Translations under genes and position numbers: made by a program
Shown: piece after piece, positions 53,616 to 64,000 of the stretch
Layout: each line of letters opens with the position of its first letter
How positions within the stretch are numbered: position 1 is the stretch's first letter
Assembly (NCBI GenBank): GCA_007844125.1
Contig: CM017558.1
Coordinates: forward strand, 59,184,550-59,248,549
Length of the DNA stretch: 64,000 bases
Origin: Sinonovacula constricta
Taxonomy: Eukaryota; Mollusca; Bivalvia; Cardiida; Solecurtidae
Direction: 5' to 3'
The notes under the pieces: model-generated
Databases searched by the model: none
What the model was told of the DNA's origin: nothing
The model's input: only the letters and a program-made list of their open reading frames with translations

Positions 53616-56600
53616 GTGAGTATCGGTTAATGTTTTTCTATAACATTGATGCAAGAATAACATAAGCATGGGATTCATATACACACCGTTTAAATACCTA
53701 CTTGGGCCTAATTTCAAAGCATTTAAAAGTACTTTAAGCCTACAATTCAGCGTACACTTCCTCGAAATTACATCTCGACTTAAATATATCCTACATGACC
53801 ATTATATAATTTCCATGTCGACGAAAAATACAATTCTGCTAGATTCTAGATACATCCACTACTCAATAAATATTGCAGCTCCCTACTCATTTCTTTCACA
53901 TCACCATGCTAGGAAATCACACTGGGGAGAGTCATAAATCAATTATTTTCAGTTCCTATTCCATCGTGATACCTGAAAAGATTGTTCCGGGTCAGCCACT
54001 TCCGGTGTCGTGTAGCTTCTTCGTTGACGTTGACGTTGATGTACAGGTGGATCTACTAAAGAACGCACGTACTCCTATTCTCTCAGTCCAACATACATTT
54101 ACAAAAGGTAGACACTTTGAACATTTAAATGTAATTACATCATTCGGAATTCCTAGGGTAATTTCGCCATCGGGGTTGAGGTAGGGATTTGGAGCAGCCA
54201 TCGTCGCGGAGTCTTGATTAGTAATTTCATAACGCAAGCCATGGAGGCAAAGAACAGAGCGGTGAGAGCAAACGACGTTAAGCCCCTTTACTCATCATAG
54301 CGTGTATTTAAACCCTAATCAGATCAATTTACATGTAAGAATGCATGTGAGCTCAGACGAATTTAATGTGAATTTAACATAAGGAGTAAAAAGTTAAACG
54401 TAAAACAACTCAAATCCACAAGACAAACAAGACAAACAATAGTTCGTCTGCATGGCATGACTTAAGGTTATCAACAATACCAAACCCAGTGTCCTTTATT
54501 ATCAGTTTGGGAAAGACCATGCTTCTTGTGTCCCAACAGAGCATTTCTCAAAAGTTCTTATCTTTCATATGTGTGTGCATGTCGTATCATAAGAAAATTC
54601 CTTGATATAGCCATGTCGCATTATTTCCCTAATACTTCTATTTATCACCACCATCGCTACTGCAAAAATACCATGTCAGTCATCACGACTGTGACCAACA
54701 TAATCGCCCCTTCAGCATCAACACCTTTACCTTAACTGGATCACCTTCATTACCATACTCAACCATACCTGCATCATTTATACTGGCTACCTACCATCAC
54801 CACCACAACCATCATGGCATCACAACCACGATCACCACCACAAACACTATAGTTCCAGAACCACCATCACAACCGTCTGCACACCGCGCCACTATCTACA
54901 ACATGCACCACTATCATAATCATCAATGTAAGAATAATCAATAAAATAATCGCCATCATCATAACTCTACCTTTCACCACAACAAATCTCGCATGTACAA
55001 ACATCATTGCCCTAACTACACACAATAACATAACCACCACCATCATAACCCTTCTTTTCGACTAAACAAACACCAATCCCCTAATCATAATCGCCATAAA
55101 TACGCACAATAACGCAACTACCTCATTATAGCTCTACCTTTAATAATAATCGCCATAACTACACTCAATTACGTAACCACCCATATTATAACTCTACCTT
55201 TAACCATAATCGCCATAACTACACTAAAAACGTAACCACCCACATTATAACTCTACCTTTAACCATAATCGTCATAACTACATTCTATAACGTAACAACC
55301 CATATTGTAGCTCTACTTTTAATAATAATCGCCATAACTACACTCAATAACTTAACCACCCACATTATAGCTATACCTTTAATAATAATCACCATAACTA
55401 CACTCAATAACGTAACCACCCATATTGTAGCTCTACGTTTAATCACAATCGTTATAACTACACTCAATAACGTAACCACCCCCATTATAACTCTACCTTT
55501 AATCAAAATCGTCATAACTACACTCTATAACGTAACCACCCATATTGTAGCTCTACTTTTAACCATAATATCCATAACTACACTCAATAACGTAACCACC
55601 CCCATTATAGTTCTACCTTTAATCATAATCGTCATAACTACACTCTATAACGTAACTACCCCCATAATAGCTCTACTTTTAACCATAATATCCATAACTA
55701 CACTCAATAACGTAACCACCCCCCATTATAGATCTACCTTTAACCATAATCGCCATAACTTCACTCAATAACGTAACCACCACATTATAGCTCTACCTTT
55801 TACCATTATCGCCATAAGTACACCCAATAACGTAACCAGCCCCCATTATAGCTCTACTTTTAACCATAATCACCATAACTACACTCAATAACGTAACCAC
55901 CACAGTATAGCTCTACCTTTTACCATAATCGCCATAAGTACACCCAATAACGTAACCAGCCCCAATTATATCTCTACCTTTAACCATAATCGCCATAACT
56001 ACACTCAATACCGTAACCACCACATTATAGCTCTACCTTTAACCATAATCGCCATAACTATACTCAGTAACATAACCACCCCCATTATAGCTATACCTTT
56101 AACAATAATCGCCATAAATACACCCAATAACGTAACCAGCCCCCCAATATAACTCTACTTTTAACCATAATCGCCATAACTACACTCAATAACGTAACCA
56201 CCCCCATTATAGCTCTACCTTTAACCATAATCGCCATAACTACACTCAATACCGTAACCACCACATTATAGCTCTACCTTTAACCATAATCGCCATAACT
56301 ATACTCAGTAACATAACCACCCCCATTATAGCTCTAACTTTAACAATAATCGCCATAAATACACCCAATAACGTAACCAGCCCCCCAACATAACTCTACT
56401 ATTGTAGCTCTACGTTTAATCACAATCGTTATAACTACACTCAATAACGTAACCACCCCCATTATAACTCTACCTTTAATCAAAATCGTCATAACTACAC
56501 TCTATAACGTAACCACCCATATTGTAGCTCTACTTTTAACCATAATATCCATAACTACACTTAATAACGTAACCACCCCCATTATAGCTCTACATTTAAT

Positions 56601-59600
56601 CATAATCGTCATAACTACACTCTATAACGTAACTACCCCCATAATATCTCTACTTTTAACCCCCCCCCTTATAGATCTAACTTTAACCATAATCGCCATA
56701 ACTTCACTCAATAACGTAACCACCACATTATAGCTCTACATTTAACCATAATCGCCATAACTACACTCAATAACGTAACCACCCACATTATAGCTCTACC
56801 TTTAACCACAATCGCCATAACTACACTCAATAACGTAACCACCCACATTATAGATCTGCCTTTAACAATAATGGCCCTTAATACACTAAATAACATAACC
56901 ACCCCCATTATAGCTCTACCTTTAGCCATAATAACCATAACTACACGCAATAACTTAACCACCCACATTATAGCTCTACCTTAACTACAACAAACACCAC
57001 TCCCAAAAATCATCATCGCCCTAAATACACTCAAAAACATAACCACCACCTTTATAGCCCTACCTCTTACCAACACAAATACCATTCTCATATTAAAATA
57101 ACCTCCACTACCCCAACAGTAACAGTACTACACCAATAACCATCACCATATTTATACCCAACTTCATAGCCTCCACCACCACCCCAACTTAGCAGCAACA
57201 TCACGTTTACAGCACTGCTTTCCATGATCATCCTCGCTATACCCACAATCAACAACAATATCACGGAAAACACCATAGCCCCACCACACCATACGACAAC
57301 TTTAGCCATCACAACCATAACCACACCAACCCGAACACAAGATTTAACAACAGTATCATCACAACCATAACCAAACAAAACCCGAAAACAATATTCAACA
57401 ACCATAGCCATCACAACCATACCCACACCAACCCGAACACAAGAATTAACAACAAAGCCATCACAACCATACCCACACCAACCCGAACACAAGAATTAAC
57501 AACAAAGCCATCACAACCATAGCCACACCAACCCGAACACAAGATTTAACAACAAGGTCATCACCATAATAGCCACACCTACCCGAACACAAGATTTAAC
57601 AACAAGGTCATCACCATCATAGCCACACCAACCCGAAAACAATATTCAACAACTACAGCCATCACAACCATAACCACACCAACCCGAACACAAGATTTAA
57701 CAACATAGCCATCACCATCATAGCCACACCAACCCGAACACAAGATTTAACAACAAGGCCATCACCACCATAACCACACCAACCCAAACACAAGATTTAA
57801 CAACAAGGCCAACACCACCATAACCACACCAACCCGAACTCAAGATTTAACAACACAGACATCACAACCATACCCACACCAACCCGAACACAAGATTTAA
57901 CAACATAGCCATCACAACCATAGCCACACCAACCCGAACTCAAGATTTAACAACATAGCCATCACAACCATAACCACACCAACCCGAACTTAAGATTTAA
58001 CAACATAACTATCACAACCATAGCCACACCAACCCGAACTCAAGATTTAACAACATAGCCATCACAAACATAGCCACGCCAACCCGAAAACAATATTCAA
58101 CAACATAGCTATCACAACCATAGCCACGCCAAACCGAACACAAGATTTAATAACATAGCCATCACAACCATAACCACACCAACCCGAACACAAGATTTAA
58201 CAACATAGCCATCACAACCATAACCACACCAACCCGAACACTAGATTTAACAACATAGCCATCACAACCATAGCCACGCTTACCCGAAAACAATATTCAA
58301 CAACATAGCCATCACAACCATAGCCACGCCAACCCGAAAACAATATTCAACAACATAACTATCACAACCATAGCCACACCAACCCGAACTCTAAATTTTT
58401 AACAACATAGCCAACAACATAGCCATCACAACCATAACCACACCAACCCGAACACAAGATTTAACAACATAGCCATCACAACAATAGCCACGCCAACCTA
58501 AAAACAATATTCAACAACATAGCCATCACAACCATAGCCACGCCACACTGAACACACGATATAACAACATAGCCATCACAACCATAACCACACCAATCCG
58601 AACTCAAGATTTAACAACATAGCCATCACAACCATAGCCACACCAACCCGAAAACAATATTTAACAGCATAGCCATCACAACCATAGCCACGCCAAACCG
58701 AACACAAGATTTAATTACATAGCCATCACAACCATAACCACACCAACCCGAACTCAAGATTTAACAACATAGCCATCACAACCATAGCCACACCAACCCG
58801 AACACAAGATTTAACAACATAGCCATCACAACCATAGCCACGCCAACCCGAACTCAAGATGTAACAACATAGCCATCACAACCATAGCCACACCAACCCG
58901 AACTTAAGATATAACAACATAGCCATCACAACCATAACCACACCAACCCGAACACAAGATGTAACAACATAGCCATCACAACCATAGCCACACCAACCCG
59001 AACTTAAGATATAACAACATAGTCATCACAACCATAACCACACCAACCCAAACACAAGATTTAACAACAAGGCCAACACCACCATAACCACACCAACCCG
59101 AACTTAAGATTTAACAATACAGACATCACAACCATACCCACACCAACCCGAACACAAGATTTAACAACATAGCCATCACAACCATAGCCACACCAACCCG
59201 AACACAAGATGTAACAACATAGCCATCACAACCATAACCACACCAACCCGAACTTAAGATTTAACAACATAACTATCACAACCATAGCCACACCAACCCG
59301 AACTCAAGATTTAACAACATAGCCATCACAACAGTAGCCACGCCAACCCGAAAACAATATTCAACAACATAGCCATCACAACCATAGCCACGCAAAACCG
59401 AACACAAGATTTAATAACATAGCCATCACAACCATAACCACACCAACCCGAACACAAGATTTAACAACATAGCCATCACAACCATAACCACACCAACCCG
59501 AACACTAGATTTAACAACATAGCCATCACAACCATAGCCACGCTAACCCGAAAACAATATTCAACAACATAGCCATCACAACCATAGCCACGCCAACCCG

Positions 59601-62600
59601 AAAACAATATTCAACAACATAACTATCACAACCATAGCCACACAAACCCGAACTCTAAATTTTTAACAACATAGCCAACAACATAGCCATCACAACCATA
59701 ACCACACCAACCCGAACACAAAATTTAACAACATAGCCATCACAACAATAGCCACGCCAACCCGAAAACAATATTCAACAACATAGCCATCACAACCATA
59801 GCCACGCCAAACTGAACACACGATTTAACAACATAGCCATCACAACCATAGCCACACCAACCCGAAAACAATATTTAACAGCATAGCCATCACAACCATA
59901 GCCTCGCCAAACCGAACACAAGATTTAATTACATAGCCATCACAACCATAACCACACCAACCCGAACTCAAGATTTAACAACATAGCCATCACAACCATA
60001 GCCACACCAACCCGAAGACAAGATTTAACAACATAGCCATCACAACCATAGCCACGCCAACCCGAACTCAAGATTTAACAACATAGCCACCACAACCATA
60101 GCCACACCAACCCGAACTTAAGATATAACAACATAGCCATCACAACCATAACCACACCAACCCGAACACAAGATGTAACAACATAGCCATCACAACCATA
60201 GCCACACCAACCCGAACTTAAGATATAACAACATAGCCATCACAACCATAACCACACCAACCCGAACTTAAGATATAACAACATAGCCATCACAACCATA
60301 ACCACACCAACCCGAACACAAGATGTAACAACATAGCCATCACAACCATAACCACACCAACCCGAACTTAAGATATAACAACATAGCCATCACAACCATA
60401 ACCACACCAACCCGAACACAGGATGTAACAACATAGCCATCACAACCATAACCACACCAACCCGAACACAGGATGTAACAACAAAGCCATCACAACCATA
60501 ACCACACCAACCCGAACTTAAGATATAACAACATAGCCATCACAATCATAACCACACCAACCCGAACTTAAGATATAACAACATAGCCATCACAACCATA
60601 ACCACACCAACCCGAACTTAAGATATAACAACATAGCCATCACAACCATAACCACACCAACCCGAACACAGGATGTAACAACATAGCCATCACAACCATA
60701 ACCACACCAACCCGAACTTAAGATATAACAACATAGCCATCACAACCATAACCACACCAACCCGAACACAAGATGTAACAACATAGCCATCACAACCATA
60801 ACCACACCAACCCGAACTTAAGATATAACAACATAGCCATCACAACCATAACCACACCAACCCGAACACAGGATGTAACAACATAGCCATCACAACCATA
60901 ACCACACCAACCCGAACTTAAGATATAACAACATAGCCATCACAACCATAGCCACGCCAACCCGAACTTAAGATATAACAACATAGCCATCACAACCATA
61001 ACCACACCAACCCGAACTTAAGATATAACAACATAGCCATCACAACCATAACCACACCAACCCGAACACAAGATGTAACAACATAGCCATCACAACCATA
61101 ACCACACCAACCCGAACTTAAGATATAACAACATAGCCATCACAACCATAGCCATACTAACCCGAACACAAGATTTAACAACATAGCCATCACAACCATA
61201 ACCACACCAACCCGAACTTAAGATTTAACAACATAACTATCACAACCATAGCCACACCAACCCGAACTCAAGATTTAACAACATAGCCATCACAACCATA
61301 GCCACGCCAACCCGAAAACAATATTCAACAACATAGCCATCACAACCATAGCCACGCAAAACCGAACACAAGATTTAATAACATAGCCATCACAACCATA
61401 ACCACACCAACCCGAACACAAGATTTAACAACATAGCCATCACAACCATAACCACATCAACCCGAACACTAGATTAAACAACATAGCCATCACAACCATA
61501 GCCACGCTAACCCGAAAACAATATTCAACAACATAGCCATCACAACCATAGCCACGCCAACCCGAAAACAATATTCAACAACATAACTATCACAACCATA
61601 GCCACACCAACCCGAACTTAAGATATAACAACATAGCCATCACAACCATAACCACACCAACCCGAACTTAAGATATAACAACATAGCCATCACAACCATA
61701 ACCACACCAACCCGAACACAAGATGTAACAACATAGCCATCACAACCATAACCACACCAACCCGAACTTAAGATATAACAACATAGCCATCACAACCATA
61801 ACCACACCAACCCGAACACAGGATGTAACAACATAGCCATCACAACCATAACCACACCAACCCGAACACAGGATGTAACAACATAGCCATCACAACCATA
61901 ACCACACCAACCCGAACACAGGATGTAACAACATAGCCATCACAACCATAACCACACCAACCCGAACTTAAGATATAACAACATAGCCATCACAATCATA
62001 ACCACACCAACCCGAACTTAAGATATAACAACATAGCCATCACAACCATAACCACACCAACCCGAACTTAAGATATAACAACATAGCCATCACAACCATA
62101 ACCACACCAACCCGAACACAGGATGTAACAACATAGCCATCACAACCATAACCACACCAACCCGAACTTAAGATATAACAACATAGCCATCACAACCATA
62201 ACCACACCAACCCGAACACAAGATGTAACAACATAGCCATCACAACCATAACCACACCAACCCGAACTTAAGATATAACAACATAGCCATCACAACCATA
62301 ACCACACCAACCCGAACACAGGATGTAACAACATAGCCATCACAACCATAACCACACCAACCCGAACTTAAGATATAACAACATAGCCATCACAACCATA
62401 GCCACGCCAACCCGAACTTAAGATATAACAACATAGCCATCACAACCATAACCACACCAACCCGAACTTAAGATATAACAACATAGCCATCACAACCATA
62501 ACCACACCAACCCGAACACAAGATGTAACAACATAGCCATCACAACCATAACCACACCAACCCGAACTTAAGATATAACAACATAGCCATCACAACCATA

Positions 62601-63846
62601 ACCACACCAACCCGAACACAAGATTTAACAACATAGCCATCACAACCATAACCACACCAACCCGAACTTAAGATATAACAACATAGCCATCACAACCATA
62701 ACCACACCAACCCGAACACAAGATGTAACAACATAGCCATCACAACCATAGCCACACCAACCCGAACACAAGATGTAACAACATAGCCATCACAACCATA
62801 GCCACACCAACCCGAACACAAGATGTAACAACATAGCCATCACAACCATAACCACACCAACCCGAACACAAGATGTAACAACATAGCCATCACAACCATA
62901 ACCACACCGACCCGAAAACAATATTCAACAACATAGCCATCACAACCATAGCCACGCCAAACCGAACTTAAGATATAACAACATAGCCATCACAACCATA
63001 ACCACACCAACCCGAACACAAGATGTAACAACATAGCCATCACAACCATAACCACACCGACCCGAAAACAGTATTTCACACAACGGGCATAAATAAAACC
63101 AATATCATAACCAATATAATAGCGACACTATCCCCACGACAACCTCCAGCCACCAAAACTTTAATCAACATTGCTATACCTACACTCAACAGCATAACCA
63201 ACATCATCATAGCCACATTTCCTCCCACAACAACCATCACCACCTCTATCTTTATCGGTTTAGCTACAATCAGCAACATAGCCACTACCATCATAGCCAC
63301 ACAAGCCCAAAACAACATCTACAACCCTCATCACTGACATTAATACAATAAGTAGCATAAACACAGCGCCATCACCCCTTCAATAATCACCACAAACACA
63401 ATCATCAACGTCATATCAACAGTTACCAATAAACAATCATCACCATAACTTCACCACCCTTACACCAACCCTTACTACCTGCAATAAACAACATAACCAC
63501 CACTCATTTATCTCAGTCATCATCATTAAAAGTACAATGTCTACATTACACCCATTATCACCATCTATCACAAGCGCTTTATTATCAACATTCTAAAACC
63601 AAAATCACCGACATGACGACCACCCCCTCATCACCATCATTCTCCTCCCAGGGGAGTCGAACGTGCTGGTTCTGGACATACCTGCCTACCTGCCCCGTCA
63701 GAACTACTACACTGTACTGGTACACGGCATCAATGGCGTCTACTTCTTCCGGAGACACAACCTCAAGTTTGAGTTGGCTCTTGTCAAGGAATCTTTGGAA
63801 TTGTTCATCCAAACGGACAGGGCGCTCTATAAACCCGGACAAACCA
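53563..63846 (+). CDS. Alpha-2-macroglobulin/CD109/thioester-protein family, N-terminal part (exons 53563-53615, 53953-54107, 63652-63846)
   Basis: Three phase-compatible exons encode a signal peptide (MILSWLTLLALTGIVNA), an MG1 domain starting SYSIVIPEKIVPGQPLPVSC, and the linker into MG2 with the hallmark IQTDRALYKPGQT. In CD109, insect TEPs and alpha-2-macroglobulin the same IQTDK-x-x-YKPGQ motif opens MG2. Only about 134 residues are visible; the family is usually 1,400-1,900 long, so the thioester, bait region and C-terminus are beyond 64000. Members are secreted or GPI-anchored protease traps or opsonins in innate immunity. CD109-like versus TEP-like cannot be decided here. The acidic VDVDVDVQVD run in MG1 is unusual. 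Intron 2 is almost pure satellite. Confidence 0.9.
53953..54107 (+). CDS. Thioester-protein exon 2: MG1
   Basis: 155 bp, phase 2 start and phase 1 end, acceptor attttcag, donor gtagac. Encodes YSIVIPEKIVPGQPLPVS, then DLLKNARTPILSVQHTFTK. The P-x-x-I-x-P-G-x-x pattern is the usual start of MG1 in this family. Confidence 0.88.
54108..55080. other. Start of the A/C-rich intron 2
   Basis: After about 500 bp of ordinary AT-rich sequence, composition shifts near 54620 to irregular ACC/CAT-rich DNA (ACCATCACCACCACAACC). This looks like degenerate simple repeat leading into the 60-bp array. No exon found. Confidence 0.7.
55081..57010. repeat. 60-bp A/C-rich satellite
   Basis: About 32 copies of CATAACTACACTCAATAACG, TAACCACCCCCATTATAGCT and CTACCTTTAACCATAATCGC, with many single-base variants. 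Larger blocks are duplicated: 55423-55680 recurs at about 56397-56650, and the segment ending CAGCCCCCCAATATAACTC (about 56155) recurs ending near 56395. Open frames on the minus strand rich in V, M and I are artefacts of the repeat. Confidence 0.95.
57011..57300. repeat. Transition between the two satellite families
   Basis: Irregular A/C-rich sequence (CCACCACCCCAAC, CACCACACCATACGAC) linking the 60-bp and 50-bp families without a clear unit. Confidence 0.7.
57301..63070. repeat. 50-bp A/C-rich satellite with higher-order repeats
   Basis: About 115 copies of CACAACCATAACCACACCAA, CCCGAACTTAAGATATAACA and ACATAGCCAT. Subtypes differ at the middle block (ACACAAGATTT, ACTTAAGATAT, AAACAATATTC, ACACAGGATGT). 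Marker variants show block duplication: CTCTAAATTTTTAACAACAT at 58389 and 59653 (about 1,264 bp apart), and CACAATCATAACC at 60541 and 61991 (about 1,450 bp apart). The + strand is nearly free of T and G compared with A and C. It lies entirely inside intron 2 of the thioester-protein gene. Confidence 0.97.
63071..63651. other. End of intron 2
   Basis: Degenerate CAT/ACC-rich sequence without a clear unit, ending in the acceptor CTCCTCCCAG. No exon or other gene. Confidence 0.7.
63652..63846 (+). CDS. Thioester-protein exon 3: end of MG1 and start of MG2
   Basis: 195 bp, phases 1 and 1, acceptor tcctcccag, donor gtaagt. Encodes ESNVLVLDIPAYLPRQNYYT, HGINGVYFFRRHNLKFEL and LELFIQTDRALYKPGQT. 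GC content is clearly higher than in the surrounding intron. The gene continues past the window. Confidence 0.93.
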
Positions 63847-64000
63847 GTAAGTTACCCAGTGAATCTGTCTGTCTATAGTTTAATATAAAATGCACACTAA
63901 ACCATCACATCATTAAGTACCATATGTTCGTATTCGGACATTTTTGTTTATTCTATATAACACATTACATTTTAATCAAAACATTGCCGAAAATGATAAT

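Noticed and set aside
54526..54735. 69-codon + strand frame within intron 2
   Set aside because: It runs into A/C-rich simple sequence. It cannot bridge MG1 and MG2 in phase, while direct splicing 54107 to 63652 joins a continuous domain.
55285..57492. Minus-strand hydrophobic frames in the satellite
   Set aside because: They are translations of the 60-bp and A/C-rich repeats (GTTAT, GTGGT), not membrane proteins.
63585..63842. Minus-strand 85-codon frame over the last exon
   Set aside because: It is the antisense shadow of the thioester-protein exon, whose + strand carries the IQTD-YKPGQT motif and proper splice sites.

Overview
This is eukaryotic, intron-rich, AT-rich DNA, most likely from a bivalve mollusc. 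I infer this from three things: large introns with canonical GT..AG borders, several mobile-element families of a kind I associate with bivalve genomes, and a gene set (CCDC158-type coiled-coil gene, intronless TRIM with an NHL-like tail, thioester-protein family gene) typical of lophotrochozoans. No species can be named from the sequence alone. All three genes are on the + strand.

Region 1 (about 1-37,300): most of a large multi-exon gene. I assembled 21 coding exons from 2904 to 36183, plus one tentative exon at 2649-2695; every intron phase is compatible. The product is a long coiled-coil protein with clear similarity to vertebrate CCDC158, from the N-terminal third to the very C-terminus. 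The 5' end lies upstream of the window. Introns carry three copies of an element with a tandem-repeat core (126-1824, 6861-7611, 28407-29258), tRNA-derived SINEs, a nest of two DNA transposons inside a SINE (11416-13684), a MITE, a THAP-domain fossil and several minisatellites. Two minisatellites start exactly at 5' splice sites. The one at 17584-19270 copies the exon end together with its splice donor, leaving five equivalent donors that are all in frame.

Region 2 (about 36,200-43,360): the 3' UTR and downstream DNA hold four unrelated minisatellites (35, 38, 41 and 49 bp units) and a TA-flanked MITE.

Region 3 (44,180-46,720): a compact intronless TRIM-like gene of 664 codons (RING, two B-boxes, coiled coil, NHL-like beta-propeller), with its own TATA box.

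Region 4 (46,700-53,540): gene-poor. It holds a second copy of the region 1 MITE, a 12-copy 52-bp array, and a dead non-LTR retrotransposon containing a perfect 34-bp palindrome. A TATA box with a probable non-coding first exon near 49,600 may belong to the next gene.

Region 5 (53,542-64,000): the first three coding exons of an alpha-2-macroglobulin/CD109/thioester-protein family gene (signal peptide, MG1, start of MG2), which runs off the right edge. Its 9.5-kb intron 2 is almost wholly A/C-rich satellite: a 60-bp family, then about 115 copies of a 50-bp family with higher-order structure.

The three genes are not an operon and need not act together. The TRIM and thioester-protein genes both belong to families used in invertebrate innate immunity; the CCDC158 gene is structural or unknown.
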